This document shows, piece after piece, positions 1 through 6,359 of a DNA stretch of 28,974 bases. The notes below the pieces were generated by a model. The model was not told the origin of the DNA, did not search any database, and worked only from the letters and a program-made list of their open reading frames with translations. Origin of the DNA: a virus; the IMG/VR virus record IMGVR_UViG_3300034101_003510, positions 1 through 28,974 of that record; one strand, written 5' to 3'. The position numbers and the translations under genes were made by a program. Position 1 is the stretch's first letter; each line of letters begins with the position of its first letter.

Positions 1-333
1 GGCTACTGTGACTGTCTGGCCATCTACATTTGACTGAGCAAGGTTTTTAGCTTCCAGTGCTGCGGATTCTGCATCTACTGCATCATCGTAGGCATCATAT
101 GCATCGTCTTTAAGCTCCATAGCATTTTTTGCATATGTAAATTTATTTTCTGCTATGTCTATAAGATCTATAAAATCATCTTGATAAACTAAATTAGACA
201 CTTTACTATTAAGCTCTTCTATTTCTTGAGCGGCTAAGCTAAGTGGATCATCTCCGTGGGCAGGAGTGAGAAATACCCATCCAAACATTAAAATGGTGGC
301 TAATGATAATCTCCATGCTTTAGTCCTAGTCAA
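1..333 (-). CDS. Exported protein of unknown function, C-terminus beyond the window
   Basis: The frame is open for 111 codons from a TTG start at 333 to the window edge, so the 3' end is missing. The start is chosen because AGGAG at 340-344 lies 6 nt upstream; the only early in-frame ATG is codon 16, inside the hydrophobic segment. The N-terminus looks like a Sec signal peptide: a basic start (MTRTKAWR), a hydrophobic stretch at about residues 9-23, and a possible cleavage site after TPAHG. The predicted mature part is helical, rich in Asp and Ala (DAYDAYDDAVDAESAALEA), and could form a coiled coil. No family recognised. Export to the cell surface or periplasm is inferred. Confidence 0.6.
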   Translation of the reverse strand, partial: MTRTKAWRLSLATILMFGWVFLTPAHGDDPLSLAAQEIEELNSKVSNLVYQDDFIDLIDIAENKFTYAKNAMELKDDAYDAYDDAVDAESAALEAKNLAQSNVDGQTVTVA

Positions 334-347
334 TTATAACTCCTACA

Positions 348-374
348 AGCAAAATTTGCTATGTAGTAATTATA
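348..374 (-). promoter_or_regulatory. Possible promoter -10 box with small inverted repeat
   Basis: On the minus strand TATAAT lies at 369-374, just after the FmdB-like gene and before the TTG-start exported gene. A 6-bp inverted repeat (AGCAAA/TTTGCT, 348-360) follows it. No convincing -35 box is visible, so this is a weak call. Confidence 0.25.
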
Positions 375-376
375 CC

Positions 377-565
377 CTATCTTGCATTATCTGTTTTATA
401 AAAGCCATTGCCTTTAAATTGTATACCGAATGGGGTGAAATGTCTTACCATAACAGATTCACATTCAATACATGTATACCCTGGATCATCTTCTGTAATT
501 GATCTGTTAACTGACATTAAAGCGTGTGCTTCATCATATGAGCACTTGTATTCGTATACAGGCAT
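377..565 (-). CDS. FmdB-like small zinc-ribbon protein
   Basis: This 62-aa protein begins MPVYEYKC, the typical N-terminus of the FmdB/CxxC_CxxC putative regulatory family, and ends in the family-like FKGNGFYKTDNAR. The second knuckle is intact (C32-I-E-C35). The first is degenerate: C8 is present but its partner position holds D11, so zinc binding may differ from the family norm. The ATG at 565 overlaps the nuclease stop codon by 1 nt (TAATG), which implies coupled translation. FmdB proteins are usually described as regulatory, but their biochemical role is uncertain. Confidence 0.75.
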   Translation of the reverse strand: MPVYEYKCSYDEAHALMSVNRSITEDDPGYTCIECESVMVRHFTPFGIQFKGNGFYKTDNAR

Positions 566-972
566 TACTTACCGCTTTTTTTCCTCGCCTTAGCTAAGGC
601 ATCAAAGTCTTTAATTTTTGTTTCTCCCATATAACCCCAAGCATGTCCGTCTTCAATCATCTTATAGTTAATAGATTTATCTGATCCGTCTAAGAAAACC
701 CATCCCAAGATGCGACCATACTTTTCAGATGAGTCCATTTTTTCTGTTTTAATAACAACAGTTTTAGCTGAATCAATTGCATTCTTTAAATACGCCTTTG
801 CTTCTAATCCTAAAGCCTTTTCCATTTTATCAGAAGTACGACTTTCTGGAGTGTCTATACCAGCAAGACGAACTCTAGAGCTAAACGAAATATCAAATCC
901 AAGATCGATATCGACATCTATTGTGTCTCCATCTACCACTTTACTGACTTTTTTTACATAGTATTCAAACAT
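565..972 (-). CDS. Staphylococcal-type thermonuclease (SNase family)
   Basis: A 135-aa protein with the complete SNase core. VVDGDTIDV starts the OB-fold, RVRLAGIDTPE carries R35, D40, T41 and E43, and KYGR carries R87; with D21 these fall at the same numbers as in mature Staphylococcus nuclease. The family cleaves DNA and RNA using calcium. No signal peptide is visible, so it probably acts in the host cytoplasm, for example on host nucleic acid or in nucleotide recycling (inference). The ATG at 972 has AGGAG a few bases upstream. The gene lies 10 nt after the small membrane protein and overlaps the FmdB-like gene by 1 nt. Confidence 0.9.
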   Translation of the reverse strand: MFEYYVKKVSKVVDGDTIDVDIDLGFDISFSSRVRLAGIDTPESRTSDKMEKALGLEAKAYLKNAIDSAKTVVIKTEKMDSSEKYGRILGWVFLDGSDKSINYKMIEDGHAWGYMGETKIKDFDALAKARKKSGK

Positions 973-982
973 TATTCTCTCC

Positions 983-1267
983 TTATATCCAATACTTAAT
1001 TATAGCACTCACTGCAAGTATTGTCCAAAGTATGTTGAACCAAATTATTGTGGGGAGAGTTTTTACTGTTGATGACCAGATCAGCGCAAGGCTTGATACT
1101 AGGGCAAATATATATAGCCACCACCATTGCTTACCAAATAATAAGCCTGGAAATATAATAGATATCTTTGTCATGAAAGCAAAGAATTCAACAGTATTAG
1201 GTCTGTCCCAATACTTTCTATGTCTCATTGTTTTTAATGCATTTATCCATTCAGTTCTAAATTTCAT
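983..1267 (-). CDS. Small multi-pass membrane protein
   Basis: A 94-aa protein with a basic, soluble-looking N-terminus (about residues 1-28, HRKYWDRPNTVEFF) followed by hydrophobic, Trp-rich segments at roughly 31-44, 48-66 and 72-92, suggesting three membrane helices. No family recognised. The ATG at 1267 overlaps the halogenase stop (ATGA) and has GGAG 8 nt upstream, so it is translationally coupled to the halogenase. A membrane role linked to the halogenase product, or a holin-like role, is possible but only from position. Confidence 0.7.
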   Translation of the reverse strand: MKFRTEWINALKTMRHRKYWDRPNTVEFFAFMTKISIIFPGLLFGKQWWWLYIFALVSSLALIWSSTVKTLPTIIWFNILWTILAVSAIIKYWI

Positions 1268-2817
1268 TTTAGAGACTCCAAAAATTCATTGTGGCTAACG
1301 CATTTTGAAGCCCTGCTTTTTTGGTACCCAACAAAATAATTGTACAAGTCTAATCCTTTTCTATACTCGTCTTCACCATCTATATAAATTGATGCTATAG
1401 ACTTGTTAATTGTTTCTTGAAATGATCCAACAATAAACCAACTATTTGGGCTCCATCTTTCTCCATTATCAGTTTTATTTGGAAGTCTATTTCTCCAAAG
1501 ATCAATTCGCTTCTTTAAATCTTCTGGTGCATTTTCATAAGAAAATTTTTTCCAGAACTCTGTGTCTTTTCTTTTAGTCATATAGTGGAAATATATAAAG
1601 CTAGCTATGTCATCGTTCATTGATGCTATAGTGCTATTAAACTGATTCCTTATTTCATCCGACCCGCCATTAATCCAATCGGGTGTTCCAAAAATATGAG
1701 AGAGTCCTATAATGCTAACCCAAATAGATGTGGCCTCAAGTGGCTCGATAAAGTTTGCTGATAAACCTACTGCAACACAATTTTTTATCCACGGCTCTTC
1801 AAAGTACCCAGCGGAGAATTTAAATCCTCCTTTATCTTTTCTTGGATATGCTGGAACATACCCTAAAAAATTTTCTATCTCTTCTACTGCTTGTTCTTCA
1901 GATATTAAAGAAGAGTCGTAAACGTACCCACATCCAAACCTATTTTGCAAAGGTATCTTCCACATCCAACCGTACTTCATGGCTATTGCTTCTGTGTACG
2001 GAGGAATATCATCTGTTACGTCAATAAAAAATGGAACAGCAGAATCTGACGGAAGGAAGTCGCTGTAGCTTTTCCACTTTGAATTAAATGTTTTTCCAAT
2101 AATTAACCTGTGAAATCCACTACAGTCAAATACAAAATCACAATCTATAACTCCAACATTTTCTAAATCTAAAGACTTAATATTTCCTTGATCATCCAAC
2201 AAAACTTCTTTTATTATGCCATCAATTACATTTATGCCTCGCTCTTGGCCAATCTCTTTCAATCTGTTTGCAAGCTTAGACGCATTAAAGTGAATTGAAG
2301 TACTTGATATATTATCGTAAGATAATGTTGGATCGTTTTCATTGTGAGATTTAAATACAAATGGAACTTTGTTTTCTTCTGAAATTTTTTCTGTGAAGTC
2401 CACCTGTTTTAATCCGTTGTTTAATAATAGACTCATTGTTAAAAGTGTGCTATTTGCTACAAATGGGGATTTAGAAAAGTTAGGGCCTAAAGACATGTCC
2501 TTTGCTGGAAATCCATGATAGAAGAAGCCCCCATCATTATTCCAATTTGTAAACTTAATACCATTCTTTATTGTTGCATCACAATTTTTTACCAAGTCAG
2601 ATATTGGTATTCCAAGGTATTCAAACAAGGTATTTAGGTGTGGTGTGGATCCCTCTCCAGCTCCTAGTATACCTATCTCTTTAGATTCTATAACAGTAAT
2701 GTTTAAATTAGGTTGAGATCTTTTTGCCATAAGTGCAGTGAGCCAGCCTGCTGTTCCGCCGCCAACAACTACTACTGTTTTTGGCACTATTTTCTTCCCC
2801 ATTGTATATAGTTCCAT
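1264..2817 (-). CDS. Flavin-dependent tryptophan halogenase (PrnA/RebH family)
   Basis: A 517-aa protein, close to the usual length of about 510-540. It has the FAD-binding GGGTAGW (19-25), the GAGEGSTP loop, the catalytic lysine in ATIKNGIKF (K84), the WxWxIP signature (W284-M-W286-K-I-P289) and the conserved EPLEATSI with E361, which pairs with the lysine in characterised enzymes. The family uses FADH2, oxygen and chloride or bromide to halogenate tryptophan or other aromatic substrates; the substrate here is unknown. The ATG at 2817 overlaps the upstream membrane-protein gene; ATG 2802 (codon 6) is an alternative, and neither has a strong ribosome site. Members of this family are known from cyanophages. 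A partner flavin reductase is not visible and would have to come from the host. Confidence 0.92.
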   Translation of the reverse strand: MELYTMGKKIVPKTVVVVGGGTAGWLTALMAKRSQPNLNITVIESKEIGILGAGEGSTPHLNTLFEYLGIPISDLVKNCDATIKNGIKFTNWNNDGGFFYHGFPAKDMSLGPNFSKSPFVANSTLLTMSLLLNNGLKQVDFTEKISEENKVPFVFKSHNENDPTLSYDNISSTSIHFNASKLANRLKEIGQERGINVIDGIIKEVLLDDQGNIKSLDLENVGVIDCDFVFDCSGFHRLIIGKTFNSKWKSYSDFLPSDSAVPFFIDVTDDIPPYTEAIAMKYGWMWKIPLQNRFGCGYVYDSSLISEEQAVEEIENFLGYVPAYPRKDKGGFKFSAGYFEEPWIKNCVAVGLSANFIEPLEATSIWVSIIGLSHIFGTPDWINGGSDEIRNQFNSTIASMNDDIASFIYFHYMTKRKDTEFWKKFSYENAPEDLKKRIDLWRNRLPNKTDNGERWSPNSWFIVGSFQETINKSIASIYIDGEDEYRKGLDLYNYFVGYQKSRASKCVSHNEFLESLK

Positions 2818-2990
2818 CCACGCTCATGTGCGTAGTAAATAAATATTTTAACTACCGTTTCCCAAAAGGCAATAGTTACAGAAAGACCAGCATTTCTTGT
2901 AATAACATAGGCAACAGCAACAGAGGAAAGCGTTCCCCATATTCGATAACTTAATGCCTTGGCAAAAGATCTAGCCCTGGTTACTGTCAT
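2787..2990 (-). CDS. DUF2061-family small membrane protein
   Basis: A 67-aa protein matching the DUF2061 pattern: basic start (RARSFAKALSYR), two hydrophobic helices at about 17-30 and 33-50, then YYAHERGWNYIQWGRK, the family's HERxW ending. ATG 2990 is preferred because GGGGTGG lies upstream and family members begin just before the RSxxKA segment. A TTG at 3038 in the same frame would lie deep inside the preceding small gene. The start overlaps that gene by 20 nt and the end overlaps the halogenase start. The family's function is unknown; the protein presumably sits in the inner membrane. Confidence 0.8.
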   Translation of the reverse strand: MTVTRARSFAKALSYRIWGTLSSVAVAYVITRNAGLSVTIAFWETVVKIFIYYAHERGWNYIQWGRK

Positions 2991-3078
2991 CAGATCCACC
3001 CCATTTTTTGTCAACAAAGTGGACGGCAATAGCGGCAACTATAAGTGAAACAACAACTGCAATAGCATTTTCTAACAT
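2971..3078 (-). CDS. 35-aa single-pass membrane protein
   Basis: This short frame (MLENAIAVVVSLIVAAIAVH...) starts at the base immediately after the stop of the kinase-nucleotidyltransferase gene. It has one hydrophobic helix (about residues 4-19) followed by a polar tail ending DKKWGGSDDSNQG. Its tail overlaps the DUF2061 start by 20 nt in a different frame. Tight packing and a clean membrane profile support it being real; no family recognised. Together with the DUF2061 gene it forms a nested pair of small membrane proteins, reminiscent of holin/spanin-type layouts, but no lysis enzyme is near. Confidence 0.6.
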   Translation of the reverse strand: MLENAIAVVVSLIVAAIAVHFVDKKWGGSDDSNQG

Positions 3079-3840
3079 TTAAAGTCCCATTTCTTTACGC
3101 TTTTGTGTGGCAGAAATAGCATGAATATCTGCACCTAAATCTACTTGTTCAATCTTATATCCTACATCTCTACCGTATACAATGTTGGTAATGTTAGGTA
3201 GTCTTAGTACTAATGCACCATCCATAAATTCATCCTTAGCAATATATTCTTTTACCTGATCAAACTTAAGTGGATCTTTCTCGCTTGTGTTGTATGTATT
3301 ACGTACTCCAAGTAGTACCTGGTCTGTTCTCTTACCCGCCTCTTTATAAAGAGCGTGGTGGCCTTCGTGCCAAGGCTGGTACCTACCCAGCATCAATGTG
3401 GTTGGAGCTGACCAATCATGCAATCTGAATTTTTCAATAATATGTGAGGCCTTTGCATCTGCATTAAGGTTATGACTAATAAAGGATACATCAAATTTAT
3501 CTGGTCGCTCAAATATTTTATTAGTGTCTTCGAAGCGTCCTTCTGCTAAAGTGTCCATGAATACAAGGATGTCTGGCTTACCGAATGCTGCACGAGTTAT
3601 TTCAGTTGGACATACAAAGTCAACAATTACGGGCGCAACACCTTGCTTGGCAATTAGTCGAGCCATCTCACCCATGCGTCTTGCTTGTTCAATTCTGTCT
3701 TCTGGAGTAAAGCTTAAATCAGAGTTTACTGTTGCACGTACCTCATCTGCATTAAGATGAATAGCATTTATGCGTTCCTTTAGTGCTTTGGCTAATTCAG
3801 TTTTCCCTGAGCCTGGAAGGCCTATAATCTGTATAATCAT
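3079..3840 (-). CDS. APS-kinase-like P-loop kinase fused to a cytidylyltransferase-fold domain
   Basis: A 253-aa two-domain enzyme. Residues 1-140 form a P-loop kinase like adenylylsulfate kinase: Walker A GLPGSGKT (7-14), then HLNADEVRATVN and FTPEDRIEQARR as in APS kinases. Residues about 145-253 form a nucleotidyltransferase of the NMN-adenylyl/cytidylyltransferase type: GRYQPWHEGH with HEGH at 158-161, and a closing ISATQKR at 242-248. It would phosphorylate a small molecule and then attach a nucleotide, but the substrate cannot be read from sequence. NadR also joins a kinase and a nucleotidyltransferase, but in the reverse order. The ATG at 3840 follows an AGGG site and a candidate promoter. 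Confidence 0.85.
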   Translation of the reverse strand: MIIQIIGLPGSGKTELAKALKERINAIHLNADEVRATVNSDLSFTPEDRIEQARRMGEMARLIAKQGVAPVIVDFVCPTEITRAAFGKPDILVFMDTLAEGRFEDTNKIFERPDKFDVSFISHNLNADAKASHIIEKFRLHDWSAPTTLMLGRYQPWHEGHHALYKEAGKRTDQVLLGVRNTYNTSEKDPLKFDQVKEYIAKDEFMDGALVLRLPNITNIVYGRDVGYKIEQVDLGADIHAISATQKRKEMGL

Positions 3841-3871
3841 TTATTTCCCTAACCCTTTGCGATAGATACCA

Positions 3872-3899
3872 ATTGTATCATATCAAATTAAAATAACAA
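3872..3899 (-). promoter_or_regulatory. Candidate extended -10 promoter for the kinase-halogenase-nuclease operon
   Basis: Minus strand: -35 TTGTTA (3894-3899), 16-nt spacer, -10 TACAAT (3872-3877) preceded by TGA, an extended -10. It sits in the 65-nt gap between the GMP-reductase-like gene and the kinase gene. The short inverted repeat GATAC/GTATC overlaps the -10 and could be an operator. Confidence 0.5.
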
Positions 3900-3905
3900 T
3901 ATCGT

Positions 3906-4961
3906 TTAAACTCTGTTTATAGACTCTAAATTAGACATTGATGAAACCTCAATATATGTTGAGTTTTTTCTAAACTCCATTAAATTTTCTGATCCAGAAT
4001 AAGACAAAGCACTCTTTACATTATTTACTAACATATTTAATGAGTACTCTATTGATCCTTTAGATGAAACAAAGCCTGATACGCCCTCAACATATAAATT
4101 TTTTAAATCTTTTGTAAGCTCTTCGTTATTATCTTTTTGAACTTCTAATGAAGCAGAGCCTCTAAACACATGTCTGCCATTTTTGTCTGTATCACACTCA
4201 TCATGCCCAGAAAAAAATGATCCCATCATTACAGCCGAAGCTCCAGCAGCTAAAGCCTTTGCTACATCTCCATTGTTTTTAATTCCACCATCTGATATTA
4301 TTCCATTTACTTCAGAAGAATTTATATTTTCATAGCAATCCATAACTGATGATAAAACTGGAACTCCAAACCCTGTGACCATTCTAGTTGTACATGCAGC
4401 GCCTCCGCCAATTCCAACTCTTACTGAGTCTGCGCCAGCATCCATCAGATCTTTATAAGCCTCATAAGAAGAAACATTGCCACACATAATATGTACACCA
4501 GAGCCTACTAACAGTCTAAGTTCCTTTACTGCGTTAACAACAATTTCTAAATGTCCTAAAGCTACTTCTAAAAGCAAAACCTTTATGCCAAGTTTACCTA
4601 GTAGTTCTACGCAGCTTTTATTTTTTGACTCTTCAATAGATATAGCAAATCCAATAAGACTGTTGTCAACTTTAGGTAATATCGATTTTAACCTTGCTAT
4701 TCTTTCTTCAAAATTAGTATATCTAGGAAGTATGGCTAGCCCACCAAATGATGTAACCTTTTCTATCATAGAATCACTTGTAATAAAATCCATAGGTGCC
4801 ATAATAATAGGAGACCTTAAGTGTATAAAAGATTTTGGCCTGATTGGATTACCAATTACAGTATCTAGATTTATGCTGCCCCTTGTTACTATGTTAGATT
4901 TTTTAGGGACAAGCAGTATGTCATCAAAGCATATTGACCTAGTGCTTGTATCTTTTTTCAT
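3906..4961 (-). CDS. IMP dehydrogenase/GMP reductase family enzyme, most like GMP reductase
   Basis: A 351-aa TIM-barrel enzyme without CBS domains, the size of a GMP reductase (about 346 aa) rather than IMPDH (about 490). The active-site loop [11 protein letters not shown] carries the catalytic C190 and the following threonines. [17 protein letters not shown] and [11 protein letters not shown] follow; the GHDE ending is typical of GMP reductase, where IMPDH has a GT-containing version. The later [15 protein letters not shown] segment looks more like the IMPDH C-terminus, and the IMPDH flap Arg-Tyr pair is not visible. Either activity would change the GMP/IMP balance of the host. AAGGGG lies 5 nt before ATG 4961, which directly follows tRNA-Lys. 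Confidence 0.85.
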   Translation of the reverse strand: MKKDTSTRSICFDDILLVPKKSNIVTRGSINLDTVIGNPIRPKSFIHLRSPIIMAPMDFITSDSMIEKVTSFGGLAILPRYTNFEERIARLKSILPKVDNSLIGFAISIEESKNKSCVELLGKLGIKVLLLEVALGHLEIVVNAVKELRLLVGSGVHIMCGNVSSYEAYKDLMDAGADSVRVGIGGGAACTTRMVTGFGVPVLSSVMDCYENINSSEVNGIISDGGIKNNGDVAKALAAGASAVMMGSFFSGHDECDTDKNGRHVFRGSASLEVQKDNNEELTKDLKNLYVEGVSGFVSSKGSIEYSLNMLVNNVKSALSYSGSENLMEFRKNSTYIEVSSMSNLESINRV

Positions 4962-4982
4962 TCTTTCCCCTTTTTAATACAG

Positions 4983-5055
4983 TGTCCCCAGATGGTCTCG
5001 AACCATCGACCCGCAGATTAAAAGTCTGCTGCTCTACCAACTGAGCTATAGGAAC
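4983..5055 (-). tRNA. tRNA-Lys (anticodon TTT)
   Basis: A 73-nt cloverleaf. The acceptor stem GTTCCTA/TGGGGAC includes G-T pairs; the anticodon stem is GCAGA/TCTGC with loop CTTTTAA giving TTT; the T-arm is GATGG-TTCGAGA-CCATC; the discriminator is A. CCA is not encoded. It is separated from tRNA-Asn by 1 nt and shares about 22 bases of its D-arm region with it, so one may derive partly from the other. It would read AAA and AAG, likely frequent in these AT-rich genes. Confidence 0.95.
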
Positions 5056-5056
5056 G

Positions 5057-5129
5057 CTGCCCCACCTGGCCTCGATCCAGGGACATTCGAATTAACAGTT
5101 CGACGCTCTACCAACTGAGCTATAGGGCA
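5057..5129 (-). tRNA. tRNA-Asn (anticodon GTT) with unusual T-loop
   Basis: A 73-nt cloverleaf. Acceptor TGCCCTA/TGGGGCA, anticodon stem TCGAA/TTCGA with loop CTGTTAA giving GTT, discriminator G, no encoded CCA. The T-arm is CCTGG-ATCGAGG-CCAGG, so position 54 is A where nearly all elongator tRNAs have T. No clear promoter is visible between it and ahpD, so co-transcription with ahpC-ahpD is likely. Confidence 0.93.
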
Positions 5130-5164
5130 AAGCTGGTAGTTTTAAGTCATACCAAGGACTTATC

Positions 5165-5677
5165 CTAAGCCGAAAGAATTTTTGCTAGTGCATTAATTGT
5201 TGCTGCAATTCTTCCGATATCACGCAACTGCTCAACCGTATAGCCTTCTTCTTTCAATGTTTCATAATGTGCCTTAACACAAAAATGACATTTGCCAATA
5301 ATTGATGATGCTAAAGAGTAAGCTTCAAACTTACCCTTTGTTGTGCCACCATGAGAAGAAATAGCATTCATTCTTAGCTGTGCTGGCAACCCCTTTAGGT
5401 TTGGGTCATCTGCCATTTCAATGAATGGATACCAAACATTGTTTTGTGCCATGATAGCACCAGCTGTTAAAGCTGCATTTTTTTCAACTTCATCAGTAGC
5501 GCTTGCAGTAATAAATGCAAGCAGCTTAGAATTTCCAGTTGCAAATGCTGCAGCAATAGAAAGGTATGTTGCATGCTCTGGATCAATAGTTGACCTGTTG
5601 ATTACAGCATCTAGGTTTAACTTAATGTCTTTAGCATACTCTGGCAAGGAATCTTTTAGCTGGTCAACCCATAACAT
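5165..5677 (-). CDS. ahpD: Alkyl hydroperoxide reductase adaptor AhpD
   Basis: A 170-aa all-helical protein matching actinobacterial AhpD (M. tuberculosis form 177 aa). Catalytic positions align by number: E118, C130, C133 and H137 in FEAYSLASSIIGKCHFCVKAH. AhpD passes electrons from the dihydrolipoamide system to AhpC and has weak peroxidase activity of its own. One oddity: the M. tuberculosis H132 position is Phe here, with His moved to 131 (C-H-F-C), which may reduce proton relay. The ATG overlaps the AhpC stop by 1 nt (TAATG) with GGAG upstream, so the two are co-translated. Confidence 0.93.
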   Translation of the reverse strand: MLWVDQLKDSLPEYAKDIKLNLDAVINRSTIDPEHATYLSIAAAFATGNSKLLAFITASATDEVEKNAALTAGAIMAQNNVWYPFIEMADDPNLKGLPAQLRMNAISSHGGTTKGKFEAYSLASSIIGKCHFCVKAHYETLKEEGYTVEQLRDIGRIAATINALAKILSA

Positions 5678-6213
5678 TACAAAGTTTCTCCACCTAGTGA
5701 TCGATTACATGCACAAAGCTCTCCTGTTTGCAAAGCATCTAGTACACGAAGAGTTTCATCTGGGTTTCTACCTACATCTAGGTTGTTTACTGTAACATGC
5801 TGAATAATATTGTCTGGATCAATAATAAATGTGGCACGGTAAGTTACACCAGAAGAATGGTGAACTCCGAGATCATTAGCCAAATGGTGTGCAGTATCTG
5901 CAAATGACCATGAATTAGTCTTTTTTAGATCCTCGTGGGCATTTCTCCAAGCAATCTTACAGAACTCATTGTCCACTGATCCAGTCATTAAGACAGCATC
6001 TCTATCGTTAAAGTCATTAACTAAAGCATCATAAGCAACAATTTCTGTTGGGCATACAAATGTAAAATCTTTTGGATAAAATGCAATAATCTTCCATTTA
6101 CCTGGGAACGAATCCTGCGTGATTACCTCGAAAGAGGAATCTTCATATGACAAAGCTCCTGGCTTAACACCAGTGACTGCAAAATTTCCTAACTTATCTC
6201 CTACTGTTTTCAT
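5677..6213 (-). CDS. ahpC: Peroxiredoxin AhpC (alkyl hydroperoxide reductase)
   Basis: A 178-aa 2-Cys peroxiredoxin. The peroxidatic cysteine is C54 in KDFTFVCPTE, and the resolving pair C167/C169 is in GELCACNR, matching the three-cysteine actinobacterial AhpC (C61, C174, C176 in M. tuberculosis). It reduces hydrogen peroxide, organic peroxides and peroxynitrite, with AhpD as likely reductant. ATG 6213 is chosen because AAGGAG lies 5 nt upstream and the family starts MxTVGDK; an in-frame ATG at 6246 would add 11 non-family residues and touch the tRNA-Arg region. The gene follows tRNA-Arg within about 40 nt and is probably transcribed from the tRNA promoter. Confidence 0.95.
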   Translation of the reverse strand: MKTVGDKLGNFAVTGVKPGALSYEDSSFEVITQDSFPGKWKIIAFYPKDFTFVCPTEIVAYDALVNDFNDRDAVLMTGSVDNEFCKIAWRNAHEDLKKTNSWSFADTAHHLANDLGVHHSSGVTYRATFIIDPDNIIQHVTVNNLDVGRNPDETLRVLDALQTGELCACNRSLGGETL

Positions 6214-6250
6214 TTTTCTCCTTGTGTATAAGTGATGATATTTCATATCG

Positions 6251-6322
6251 CACCCCTGGCTGGATTCGAACCAGCGGCCAACAGATTAGAAGTCTGTTGC
6301 TCTTCCTCTGAGCTACAGAGGT
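6251..6322 (-). tRNA. tRNA-Arg (anticodon TCT)
   Basis: A 72-nt cloverleaf: acceptor ACCTCTG/CAGGGGT, D-arm GCTC/GAGC, anticodon stem ACAGA/TCTGT with loop CTTCTAA giving TCT, T-arm GCTGG-TTCGAAT-CCAGC, discriminator G, no encoded CCA. It reads AGA and AGG; AGA is the Arg codon an AT-rich phage would favour. Its 5' base lies 8 nt after a TATAAT box. Confidence 0.95.
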
Positions 6323-6330
6323 ATAAATAA

Positions 6331-6359
6331 ATTATACTATTAAAGATCAAAATCTTCAA
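6331..6359 (-). promoter_or_regulatory. Promoter of tRNA-Arg, probably also of ahpC-ahpD and downstream tRNAs
   Basis: Minus strand: -35 TTGAAG (6354-6359), 17-nt spacer, -10 TATAAT (6331-6336). Eight bases separate the -10 from the mature tRNA 5' base at 6322, so the start site should fall at or within 1-2 nt of the tRNA. The -35 lies inside the 3' end of the upstream 109-aa gene. Confidence 0.65.

Noticed and set aside
2991-3038. Longer TTG start for the DUF2061 protein
   Set aside because: It would overlap most of the 35-aa membrane gene, and the family start and a better ribosome site support ATG 2990.
5130-5164. Promoter or terminator between ahpD and tRNA-Asn
   Set aside because: Only a weak 5-bp inverted repeat and no -10/-35 pair at the spacing seen for the other tRNAs.
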